Source: Zeugodacus cucurbitae
Lineage: Eukaryota > Arthropoda > Insecta > Diptera > Tephritidae
Length of the DNA: 64,000 nt
Reading direction: 5' to 3'
Assembly (NCBI RefSeq): GCF_028554725.1
Contig: NC_071669.1
Coordinates: 9,944,501-10,008,500, forward strand
Part shown: positions 12,154 to 23,732 of the stretch, piece after piece
How the letters are laid out: each line of letters starts with the position of its first letter
How positions within the stretch are numbered: position 1 is the first letter of the stretch
The notes under the pieces: model-generated
Told to the model about the DNA's origin: nothing
The model's database searches: none
Seen by the model: only the letters and a program-made list of their open reading frames with translations
Translations under genes and position numbers: made by a program

Positions 12154-12654
12154 TCTACAACTTTGCTTCCGCCGTTTTCCAATAGATGTCTCTAGGGTCA
12201 AGCACTGGTCGATTAAATCAATTTTTTTTATATATCGATCTTGGACATTTGTGTCAACATTAACCCAACAAAATATTTGTAGAGATCTGTTTGCATCCCA
12301 AACTTATTCTCAACTGAAAATGTCACTTTTTGAGTCGAATTCTCGACATTTGTGGGAAGGTCTCTAGGGTCAAGCACTGCTCGATTAAATCGATTAAATC
12401 GTTTAATATCGATCTTGGACATTTGTGTCAACATTAACCCAACAAAATATTTGTAGAGATCTGTTTGCATCCCAAACTTATTCTCAACTGAAAATGTCAC
12501 TTTTTGATCCGAATTCTCGACATTTGCGGGAATTTTTGCTTTTCTTTTTTAATTCCAAGAAAAGTGCGGCTGAGGCTCGTCGACATTTGTAACCGATTTT
12601 ATAAAAAAAAACACTTAAATTTACAAAAAAACGGCGGAAGCAAAGTTGTAGACC
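12154..12654 (-). mobile_element. TIR element with internal tandem repeats, copy 1
   Basis: The ends are inverted: CTACAACTTTGCTTCCGCC at 12155-12173 and its complement GGCGGAAGC...GTTGTAG near 12633-12651. The right end is followed by ACC and TA. The left end has lost the outer GG. Inside are two direct copies of a roughly 150-bp unit containing 'aatgtcactttttga' and 'tgtcaacattaaccc'. No transposase is present. A mirror-oriented relative lies at 15542-16029. A Tc1/mariner-like TA-inserting element is the simplest reading. Confidence 0.75.
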
Positions 12655-15539
12655 TAATAATAAAATTATATTATATTTTTTTAATTATTAAAATAGTTTT
12701 TTTTCTATTATAAATACTGTTTCAATGAGAAATATTTAAATCATTGTTATATTTTTTAATAATTATTTTTTTTTAACTCTTAAAATTATTTGAAAATTTC
12801 TTACGAAAAAAATGTTAATTTTTTTACTTTTTTAATTAAAAAAAATTAAAAAACCTTCAAAGAACTATATTTTTTTTTGTAATATTTATATACTGAAATA
12901 AGTCATAATAGTAATTTTTTAACACATTATTTCAATTATTTAATTATTTCTAATTTTTTCGAGCAGTTGAAACTATAAAAAATATTAAAAAATATAAAAT
13001 TTGATTGATTTATAAAAAAAAAACATTAAAAATTAGTAAAAAAAATAAAAAAAAAATTTTATTATTCCATTTTTTTTATAGTTATTAAAATTTTTTCTTT
13101 TATTTCTCATATTATTTCAATACTTTTTTTAATTTTTTAATTTTGATTTATTTTATTAGGTTAATTTTTTTAATTTTTTTATACTTAACTTGTAGTACTT
13201 ATTCATTTACCAACTAATTTTACATATGTTTTAATTATTATTTTTTTTACAATAACAATTGCTCAATAAAAATAATAAAAAAAAAAAATATTATTAAAAA
13301 AAATGTAATTGTTAAATAAATTATTGTTTTCTTATTATATTGAGAATGAATTCTAAAATAATTCGCTTTTAATTATTTTTAATAAAATTCTAAACGTACA
13401 GAGTTATGCTTACAAAATACATATGTCTTCATTAGCAGAATTACCATAGGTTTAGTATAATTGTAACTAAATTTTTAAAAATAAATTATTTTATAGTAAA
13501 AAAAATTATTTCTGAGCAATAATAAAAATCATAAAAAATTGTAGTCATGGAAAAATATAAATTGTAAATTAAAAAATATTTCCAAAAAATTGTTTCAATG
13601 AAATTATTATTACAATTATTTAATTAAATATATTTAATTCCTTAATAATTAAATAAAAATTATTTAGAAAAAATTTCCAAAGTTTTTTTTAAATGAAATT
13701 ATTATGATAATTATTTATTTAAATATATTTAATTTCATAAAAATTTAACTGAAATTATTTGGAAAAATTTCAAAGTTTTATTTTAATTATAAATATGAAA
13801 TTATAATTATATTAAAAAGCCCACAAAAATGTATAATTAATTATTGAATTATTATAAATACGTCAGCAATTAGAAAAAAACTAATGGAATTGTAGAAATA
13901 ATTAGTTTTAAAATTTTTAATTACTTTGATTAAATACAAAAATTAGTAATTCAATTAAAAATTAATCATTCATATAATTTAAATAATTTTTATAATTTTT
14001 TTTATGAAATTATTTTTCGTCACAACAACACACACATAACCTAAAAAACACACATACATACATATAAACAAATCACCATGAAACGCCTTTATTTATTTAA
14101 TTAATTGCTGCAAATATATGTTTGCTTCACGTTGTAATCAAATATTTACAGTTTAAATGCAATAAAATTTACATTAACGCGTATATACATATACACAAAA
14201 AAAAATAAATAAATATTTTAAAGCATACAATACATACATAAATACATATTTATACCATATAAAAAAAAAAATCATGCATTTTATATTAACAGCATACATA
14301 CATACATACATTACTTTTACTTATATACAATACATAAATCTAACCTCAATGTCGAAGGAAGGATAACAATAATTATAAGCAACAAGCAGACAGCAGATAG
14401 CAAAAACAAAACAAAATATCAAGTGAAAGAAGAAGAAGAAGCAAAAGTATAAAAGTGAATTCATAACATACAAGTACATACATATTTATATGGTAATACA
14501 ATGCATATACATATATATACAAACATACATCAATAATATTTAATTAATATGGACTATACTATATTATATTTATTATTATTATTATTAATATTATTATTAA
14601 ATTGAAAAAACAAAAACAAAAATTAAAAAAAAAACAACAAAGTTAATTGTAGGAATTTTATGTAAAACGTTTAATTTGTTGGATTCATAAATAAAAATTG
14701 TGGTTTTATTATAACAAAAAAAAAAAAGAAGAAAACAAAAACAAAAACGCTTTTTTATTTCGGAATTGCTTTTTTCTTCGGTTTCGTGAGTATTCAATTC
14801 TATGCTGAACAACCCTATAACTGTCGCTCTCTTTTGTCTCTGTTTACATATTTGCTGTATGACTTTCCTTTTCATCGATTGGTACTTGATACTCGGCTAT
14901 AATATGATATATTACGATTTAATTTTTTTTTATCAAAGATTTTACTATTTTATTAAAAATATAAATTTAGGCGAATTCTCTTTTGAAAAATAATATTTAC
15001 AAAATATATTATAAAAATATGTTTCAAAAATTTATTATATTTAATATTTTAATTTAAACAAATAGTAAATACACCCAACAACATTTTCACCAACACTTCT
15101 ACTTACATATGTATAATGCCAAAATCCCTAAAAAATATTTTAATAAAGCTTCATTTAGAATTGCTTGGCCAAAACATTGATGAGAAGGAAGAACCTAAAA
15201 TTATTACTATAAAGGAATACTTCTAGGTCTATAAAACCAACCAGTTTAATTCAAAAACGTCGAAAATTAGGCAACTCCTCAGGGAGCTTGAAATATTGCC
15301 TAAAATAAGGGAGTGTTTGAGATTCTATTTAACCAAACTCCCAGGAACATGTTTCAAAACATAATTGCAAGCTTGCCAGAGTCAGGAAATATGATTGAGA
15401 GGAAATTTTCTCGATTGTTAAATATGTCTATGTTAATACCTCTAACAGAAATACTAGGTAAAAGCTTACTCCGATCTAGACGATGTTATTGTTATTTTCT
15501 CTAATGATCTCATTGGAACATTAACTTAGAATCATATAT
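12655..15539. other. Extremely A+T-rich non-coding stretch
   Basis: Poly-A/poly-T-dominated sequence. It has an approximately 100-bp direct repeat near 13590-13790 ('tgaaattattat', 'aaatatatttaatt') and a TTA/ATT microsatellite at about 14565-14600. No gene is supported. Confidence 0.6.
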
Positions 15540-15541
15540 TA

Positions 15542-16029
15542 GGTCTACAACTTTGCTTCCGCCTTTTTTTTTGTAAATTTAAGTTTTTTTTTGTATAAAA
15601 ACGGTTACAAATTTCGATGAGCCTCATCCGCACTTTTCTTGGAATTAAAAAAGAAAAGCAAAATTTCCCGCAAATGTCGAGAATTCGGCTCAAAAAGTGA
15701 CATTTTCAGTTGAGAATAAGTTTGGGATGCAAACAGATCTCTACAAATATTTTGTTGGGTTAATGTTGACACAAATGTCCAAGATCGATATAAAACGATT
15801 TAATCGATTTAATCGACCAGTGCTTGACCCTAGAGACATTCCCGCAAATGTCGAGAATTCGGTTCAAAAAGTGACATTTTCAGTTGAGAATAAGTTTGGG
15901 ATGCAAAACAAATATTTTGTTGGGTTAATGTTGACACAAATGTCCAAGATCGATATACACCGATTTAATCGACCAGTGCTTGACTCTAAAGACATCTATT
16001 GGAAAACGGCGGAAGCAAAGTTGTAGACC
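15542..16029 (+). mobile_element. TIR element with internal tandem repeats, copy 2 (TA target)
   Basis: The ends are GGTCTACAACTTTGC and its inverse, flanked by TA on both sides (15540-15541 and 16030-16031). This is the Tc1/mariner-type target duplication. The interior holds two direct copies of the unit found in copy 1, the second shortened. The body is inverted relative to 12154-12654. The open frame inside merely translates the tandem unit twice and shows no transposase motif. Confidence 0.8.
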
Positions 16030-16031
16030 TA

Positions 16032-17799
16032 ATAGATCGCGATCCAAAATTGTTTCCAAAATAAAAATAAATCTCAGAGTCCATTTTCTCAAAAACACAG
16101 ATAGATTTCTAGATTATGATGAATGCCTCTTAGCATGAAGAAACTTATGAGAGAGTTGAGAAAAAATAACTTAAAAATTTAGTGGATTTCATATTCCACG
16201 AGTTTGTAACAAGCGTGATCAACGACATTAATGGAAACTTGAGCATGCTGACATCGTTAGAACTACTGATTCTAGAACTTAAACGGTGTAATTCCTGAAT
16301 CTAAATTTTTTCTTTTAATTTTTTTAATTTTTTTCTTTTGTAATTTTTTTTTTTTTAATTTTTAATTTTTTCTTTTGTAATTTTTTTGTTATTTTTTGGT
16401 AAATTTTTGGCAAGACAACTGACTTTCGAGTTGCCACGCACACACGAAAAAATATGTATATTTAAGAAAAAAACAAAGCGAACGTTGAAACGAAAAGCAG
16501 TGAGTTTAAACAACAACAGCAGCAAATATAAACATAAAAAATAATATAATACGACAAACAAAACCATACAACATTGAAGAAATGCAAGGCAATCATTAAA
16601 CTAGAGCTTCTCTTAATATTAATAAAAAAATAAATAAATTGATAAAAAGGAAAATAAAATTGAAAAACTACTAAATAAAATATGAGTATTAAAATAAAAG
16701 TAATAAAATATATTAATATAGGAAAACCAATCAGTTGACATAAAAAACTGGCAGCAAAAATACTTAGTGCACAGAATTATTAATATATACATATGTATTA
16801 TATACTTATGTATGTTTCTATGTATATAGTATAACACAATTTCATATAGAAATATAAATATCTTGAAAAAATCTTAAAATAAAAAATATATGTGTTAAAC
16901 TATTGATTGTGTGCCAAATGAGTGCCCAACGCCTGAAAGCATGCCTCGAAAAATATTAATTAATTCTTCAAGACATTGAAATATGAAATAGCGCTATAAA
17001 CTATTGTAAAATGGCATTTCTAACTGTTTTGTCAATAAGTAGTTGCTAACAACAGCAACTGACGCATGTAAGTAGGCCAAACAGTACGCATGCGCAGTTG
17101 AAGAAATACACTTGCACATGTGTTGAATGTTTACAAGTTTGAAAAAAAAGTAACTAAATGTTTTAGGCAAATTTAAAACAAATTGAAACAGAAAGAGACA
17201 TTAAAACACAAGCGAATTTACTAGTAAAGAAAATTTAAATGCAAAAAAAAAATTAAAAGATAAAAAATTAATTTTAAATGTCACAATAAATAAGAAAATA
17301 ACGCAGCAACGAAGTTTATGGTTCATCATTGCATATGTATTTGCATGAAATTATTAAATAATTAGAGGAAGATGTTAGGAAATCGATGATAAATGGGGTT
17401 TCATAAGAAAAAAAACATTTGTTAGTTAAAATATTTTTTGGAAATATTATATTTTTTGAATATATTTGAAAAATATTTGTTGAAATGTATTCGATCGCAA
17501 GTCGCACAGTATATGGAGGAAAAATATTATTTGAATATTAGGCTGCGAACCAAGAAGAAATATTAAAGTCTAAATAGTTGCTAAAACATCGAGCATGAGT
17601 GTAATACAGCAGCATAGTTTCTTTGCTGCAATTACTATGCTTGAAGTGTCACATATGTATCTAAGTTAGCCTACACGGCGTATGAGTAACATTTGCATTA
17701 TTCCTTTGGATAGGCCTTCTGTTGGCAAAAAAATATCGATATGCTTGTAATGTATTATTTAGTATGAAAATATTAAGTAATAAGTGAATATTACAAGTA
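16032..17799. other. Non-coding stretch
   Basis: T-rich low complexity near 16300-16400, then A-rich sequence. No gene, RNA or transposon terminus recognised. Confidence 0.6.
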
Positions 17800-17861
17800 C
17801 AGTATACTCTCGATAGATGAAACAAAAAAAATTTTTTTAATATCTAAGGAGGTTTATACTG
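17800..17861. mobile_element. 62-bp miniature TIR element
   Basis: Imperfect inverted ends CAGTATACTC (17800-17809) and the complement of CAGTATAAAC (about 17852-17861) are flanked by TA on both sides. CAGT-starting ends with a TA target are typical of pogo/Tigger-type elements. Almost nothing lies between the ends, so this is an extreme deletion derivative or a chance palindrome. Confidence 0.45.
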
Positions 17862-18770
17862 TAATTTTGCTAATTTGTTGTTGCAACAGACATAAAAATA
17901 AATTATTGGAGACAACAAAAACTACAAAACATATATGATGCAATATTCACACACATAAATTGAACATTTGGTGTATGCAAATATAAGTTTTCACTAATAT
18001 TTTTGCAACATTAGATCGGAAATAATAATTTCAAATATCATATAATCATAATAAACCATTGAACAAATGCTACTCTTTCGCATGGAAATAAAAATACAAT
18101 AAAATGGTAATTATAGGTATGTGCAATATTGTTCAACAGCAAGTAGTAGAGCAAATCGTTTGCTTGCTTACTTATCATACTCATCTAAAGCAAACAGGAA
18201 TTCAATAAATGAAGGTACATATTTACAAAACAATTTGCAGTCAAGTGCATTATTGCTAATACATACATTCAATACTTACATACATATATATACAAAACAT
18301 AACTTTAACAAGCATGCTTACAATATATTTATTACTGCATTTAATAAAAAAATATAGCAACTATTTAATTATTTATGCAAATATACAGACACATTTACAA
18401 TTATACATGGTGCATACAAAAAATACATATAAATAAAATATTTAAAATATTTACTGCTATATTATACTCATATTATTGCAAACATGTGCAGCTCTTCAAC
18501 AAGAAAAAATAAAAATAGTAAACAAATTATTATTTATCTTGAAATAATAAAAGTAGCATTAGTTCAGCAATATTATTCGAAGAAGCAATTACATCATAAT
18601 TTTGCGTAAAAAATTTAGAATTTTATTGCTAATTGCTCATCAAGAAATGCTACAAAACATGTTTTCCTCATTTAAAGCAAAGGATTGAGCATACAAATGT
18701 TCTACGCAATAGTTATGCTACTGGGAATATATATTAATAAAATATATAATAAAATACATGTTTGTATTTT
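17862..18770. other. Non-coding stretch
   Basis: A+T-rich sequence with scattered short repeats. No supported gene. Confidence 0.55.
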
Positions 18771-19240
18771 AATATTTTTATTTTCTAATTGTTTTCAAAC
18801 AAAATTTTTTTTTCAAAAATTTTCAATATTTTTTTTTTAAACTTTTCAAAATTTTTTTCTTCAATTTTTTTATTAATTTTTTCAACAGCGATTTGTTAGG
18901 AGAATCAGCAAAAATTTTTGTATACAGAATTGCATGATTTATTTTAGTACATATTTTATTTTCAAATTGTTTTTAAACAAAAAAAAAATCAAAATTTTTC
19001 AATATTTTTTTCTCCAATTTTTTTCAATTAATTTTTTAAACACCGTTTTGCTAGGATAATCAGCAAAAATTTTAGTAAACAGAATTGCAAGATTTATTTT
19101 AATATTATATTTTCTAAAATTTTTCAAAAAAAAAAATTTCAAAAATTTTCAATATTTTTTTCTTTAATTCTTTTAATTATTTTTTCACACCGATTTGTTA
19201 AGAGAAAAATTTTAGTATATAGAATTGCGTGATTTACGAA
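18771..19240. repeat. Three-copy A+T-rich tandem repeat (about 150-180 bp unit)
   Basis: Three successive units contain 'tttcaatattttttt', 'ccgatttgtta'/'ccgttttgcta', 'atcagcaaaaatttt' and 'agaattgc(a/g)'. They start near 18771, 18950 and 19104. The third has lost the 'atcagca' block. No coding content. Confidence 0.75.
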
Positions 19241-19601
19241 GCATATTAATCGTACGTACTTCCGTACGATCCATGTTAATGAAAATAAAACAGTATTATA
19301 TTAAAGTAATGTGTATTCTAAGGCACTAAAAATATGTCTACAATTAGATTAAAAATTTAAAGAAAACCAAATAATCTGTTGTATTATACGAGTATATGAA
19401 TACAATTTTTGAAACAAGTTAATAAAACAATATGTGTTTAGATATATATACTATTTAATAAAGAGAAATTATGAAAAAGAAAAAAAAGGGTTTTTAATGC
19501 TTTTTACAGAATTAATATGCTGCAAAGACTGGATATTTCAACGGATAACCGATTTCATGCACAAAACCGAACTCGAAAACCACAGAGAAAAAAATAACTT
19601 A

Positions 19602-20003
19602 ATAGCCTTTTTATACAAGAGCTAATTGGTCAATTAACCAACCTCTGTTCGATTAAAACGCTTATTAAGATCGATTTACCATACAAAATAAAAATCTACA
19701 ATATTTTTTAATTGAATTTTAATCGACTTGAAAATTAAATGCAACTCTACGACAAAGACCATATTTGTAATTATATATACGTTCTTTGTCTGATATTGGC
19801 CAAAATTTTGTTAAAACAAAGCTACTGTAGATGTCGCTGCAGAAAAATATTAATCAGCTGATGAAACTTACCAACTTCTTATGAAAATCAAAAACAAAAA
19901 TGTAAAACAGCTGATTGATTATCGAGTAGCTGGCAGTGAAAAAACTGGTTTCTCAATTAAAATTTTAATTGATCATTTAATTTGGCTGTGTGAAAACGCT
20001 ATA
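19602..20003. mobile_element. Putative 400-bp MITE related to window start
   Basis: The right end ('ggctgtgtgaaaacgctata') and the left end near 19602 ('atagcctttttatac') are imperfect inverted repeats. The right half is shared with 1-271. No clear target duplication or transposase is seen, so the boundaries are approximate. Confidence 0.5.
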
Positions 20004-21681
20004 GGCCTCCCTTAATCAACTGATTCAATATAAACTTAAAATAACACGCTAGATGGCGCTCAGTTCGAGATATTTACAAATTATCTAATAAATATAGTTT
20101 TCGGAATATAAGTGATCTATTGCACATAGAACATTTTAAATTTGCCAATAAAAGGAGGGTAAATCTTTAAAACTGAACACGCTAGATTGCGCTGGAAATA
20201 AGCTCATAAAAAGCACTAAATCCCCAAGCTTTATTATATGCTTTTGGGGGAGTCAAAATCACATTGAGCTATTAAAGAATATCTACTGAATTGGTAAGTA
20301 ACAACAATTAAGCAATGATCAATGGAATAAACCTCCCTTCCATTTATACTGTTTACATTTTTATTTCATAAATATTTTATTACTTAAATCGTTATACGAA
20401 CATCATCAAGCGTAGTCTATTTGAAGAAATTGATTAATTTGATAGAAAAAAATATCGAAAACTCACAATGTACGAGAGTTTCAGCTGTTTTAATGTTCTA
20501 CATAGCTTACACTTAAAAGCAGATTGCAGTGAAAGCTCTGAAAGCTTGGTACTACAACAGAACAGCTATCAGAAGTTATTATATATATTCTGGTACTTTA
20601 AATATTATCACCTATGTAAATAAGAACAGTCATGAAAAACCCAAGCTGAATGTCAGAAAATAATGTTCAATATTAAAAGCTTCGAGCTTTTTGAAAAATG
20701 CGTAAAAATACATATTAAAAACTCAAATCGTTACATAACACCTACGTATAATTAATCACAATCTATGTTTATAAATAGCAATACAATTTTGACAACATAA
20801 AAATTCCCAAAAATCTGATAAATTTCATACTATATATACTCTGCCGTCTAACAACACATAGTAGGTCCTCTCTACCCACACAATACATGCCAACACAAAT
20901 CTACCGAATCAGCTAATTAGAGACTATTTCCATCAGAAAGGTTATCAACTCATTACAGCCATAAATTGATGCAATGATTCACAAATAATTGCTCGCATGC
21001 TCGAAAGATTAAAGCGGTGAACTATTATATTTGAGCATGATTGTTATCGCAATCGGTAGCGGTTCGCTTGTACTATTAGTTGTTATTGTGTTACTGATAC
21101 TCCCGACAGCTGACAGCTATTTCCCGCTCAAAAGAGCGACATGTGTAGTTTGCTATCAGCATTAATTAACAACAAAACAAACAAGTATTTGAAACTTAAT
21201 TAATTTCGCTAATTTATTGTATTTACTAATATGATAGACTTGTGTGGCATTTGAATGATATTAAGGTGATCGTTGTTATAGAATTGTATTAAGTAATATG
21301 AAACATTTCGTTTAATGTGGAGCAGTTTAAAACTCAATTATCAGAGAGATTTATTTTTTATTGGGAGATGATTGAAAATTGCGTGGATCTCAGTTTGAAA
21401 TGAAAGATAGTTATATCAAATTGGCCGCTAAGTAGTAGTACTGTAGTTTATTTACTTCTCTTATCATTTAATTACAATAGACCTATTCCTATTCCATTTA
21501 AGTGTGTTGAACCAGTGGAAACTATATTTTTCAGTTGAAAAAATCAGTCCATAATAATTGAGATACGTTCTAAAAACCGACGGGACTAAATAATCGAAAC
21601 AGTCTGGAATTTATAGGCGTTATAGTTCGTATATAATAAACATATTTCTCCAAAGATTCTTGGTTTAAAAACCTAGTTTTA
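20004..21681. other. Non-coding stretch
   Basis: Mixed A+T-rich sequence. Short repeats ('aacacgctagat') occur at about 20043 and 20178. No exon or RNA recognised. Confidence 0.5.
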
Positions 21682-21975
21682 CGAGGTGTGTTCAAAAAAT
21701 AATGGGAATTTTCGTTTTTAAAAAACATATTTACTCTTTCGTCTATATTAATGTTGTCGTCTTTAAAAAAATAGTTCTCGTTCGACATAACTTATGCTAG
21801 CGTTTCTTCCAATCGTCGAAACCCTTCTCAAACTCGATTTTTGGGATAGCCTTTCTCATATGCTTATAAAACTACGGACTTTAAGGTTCTCTTTATGTTT
21901 AGAAATAGGAAAAAGTTACACGGAATTTCCTAACCACTGAAATTTAAAAATTCTCGTTTTTTTAATATACTACTT
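21682..21975 (-). mobile_element. mariner-like element M1 (mellifera-type ends), deleted
   Basis: The start 'cgaggtgtgttcaaaaaata' follows TA and matches the ends seen at 34826 and 35301-35323. Internal blocks 'ccaatcgtcgaaac' and 'gaaataggaaaaagt' are shared with copies M3 and M4 in the same order. The right end is eroded ('taaaaattctcg'). Too short and frameshifted to encode transposase. Confidence 0.8.
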
Positions 21976-22130
21976 ATACAGATTTTAGTTGAAAGTGTTG
22001 AATCTTGACCTGGAAGTTATCATTAGACGAAGCATTTTTAGGTTTCCTCTTCAAACAAAAGTGGAAAAAAATAGTATTTGAGATCCCATCTTAAAACACC
22101 CGCTTTGATATGTGAATTTGCATGTCTTAA

Positions 22131-22829
22131 GGGGGTATTCTGGTCTAGGATTTTGAAAAAATCGATTTTTTTTTGCATATTTTGAAAGTGTAGACTTTCA
22201 AAAATATGACCTTGGAAGCATTTTTCAAAATTCGACTTATTTTCGGAGATACAGCCGATTTTGTGACGTGGCGTCCGAGCCGGACGAGCGGTCTCCTAAA
22301 CTTTAAACGCGTTTTTCTCGAAACTACTTTTTTTGAGGTGGTTGACATGATATCTCAAGTTCTACTGAACAGATTCCTTTGGAATTTGGTATATATCTTC
22401 TTTATACAATGCTCTATCATGTCTGTCTTGGATTTCCAAAAATTTTGATTTGAAGTATTTTTAAAAAATTCGAAAAAATAGGGTAACATTTTTTTTTTCA
22501 AGTCGACGCCATTTTGTTATTTTTTGTTTTTTTTTTTTTTTTTTGAAAATGGTCAACCCGATAACGACATCCTCACTAATAAAGAATCTTCTTGTTTTTT
22601 GTGTTTTAGATCTCTACAAGGGTTGCAATCACGTCAACCAGTACGCACCTTTTTTTCCACCGGCCCGTATCTCGACGAATTTTGGTTTTTTTATTTCTTC
22701 CAATTTTTTTTATATTTTTAAAATGTCAGTAAAAAACATATAAAAACATGGATACTAAAAATGTTTTTCATTTTTTTATCTTAGTTTAAAAAATACTTAA
22801 TATTCATGCGTTTAGACCAGAATACCCCC
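22131..22829. mobile_element. 699-bp piggyBac-type non-autonomous element
   Basis: Perfect inverted ends GGGGGTATTCTGGTCTA and TAGACCAGAATACCCCC are flanked on both sides by TTAA (22127-22130 and 22830-22833), the hallmark target of piggyBac-superfamily insertion. The interior contains long T runs and short ORFs but no DDD transposase. It sits about 0.9 kb upstream of the first transporter gene. Confidence 0.85.
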
Positions 22830-22833
22830 TTAA

Positions 22834-23732
22834 TTTTTTTTCAAAGTTCAACGATCTCACAACATTATAGACTACACATATTAGTAAACAATGCAATCGA
22901 GCAATTCACCAACAAAATTGTTTCTACATATATATGTATGTACGTAAACAAATAAAATAATAGCGCAATATTACATTTCTCACGCCACCAGTAGCGATAA
23001 CAGAATATCATTTTTAATTTGACTAAACTAGTATCAATGTCGTACTTTGGCCTACATTGTATGTACCAGCGAGTCATGATTAAACAATCAACGCGAAACC
23101 GAAAGCACAAACATCAAATCTAGCGTTTATCAAATTTAATACAAGACAATAAAAAAAATAAACAAACTCATTAAACATTAGTATACATTTGTTTTATAAG
23201 CAGGAACCACTACTACAACTACGCCGCTCTACCCATAAGCACTGAACTGAATACTCTTCCTATATATGAAGGCAGTGTCTCACAAGTGGACACGCATGCG
23301 AAACGCGGCACCTGCCCCCAACACACCAACGGACGGCTGATTTGACGCAGCGATAAAAAACATAAAATAAAAAAAGAAAGAAAGGCAAGCAAAAACAAAA
23401 ACAAAAAAAGGAAAGCGAAGTAAACGCTCGAGACGCTTGTGATAAGCAAATTGACGCGACGTACGCGTCAATCTATCAATCTGCTGATTTGGAGACACGT
23501 TAGCCAATGAACAGGCAGTTGAGCGCGTACGGCAAAGCCTAGCAGATCGCAACGGGTTGACTGGAGAAAGTAGTCTTGTAGTCTTCCGAACAAACACGCG
23601 TGTGGTCTAAACGTAGTGTGGCGCGTGTATGTAAATGCAAAGTGTTTTGGGTGTGAAGCAAAAGGATTGCAATTATTGCTATCTGATTTTTGTTTTCTTT
23701 TCTGAAAATTGATCAATAAAATCTCTAAAAAA
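22834..23732 (+). promoter_or_regulatory. 5' flank and presumed leader of transporter gene 1
   Basis: Base composition becomes markedly less A+T-rich from about 23220 to the ATG, including G+C-rich blocks near 23290-23340 and 23450-23560. That is typical of a promoter/5' UTR. No convincing TATA box was found and the start site is unknown. Frames open here on the minus strand carry no recognisable domain. Confidence 0.4.

Noticed and set aside
15697..16026. ORF repeated in both TIR elements (also 12228-12500)
   Set aside because: It translates the internal tandem unit twice and shows no transposase motif. The frame is broken elsewhere in the elements.
23709..23732. Upstream extension of transporter gene 1 reading frame
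   Set aside because: It begins at TTG rather than ATG; the first ATG is at 23733.
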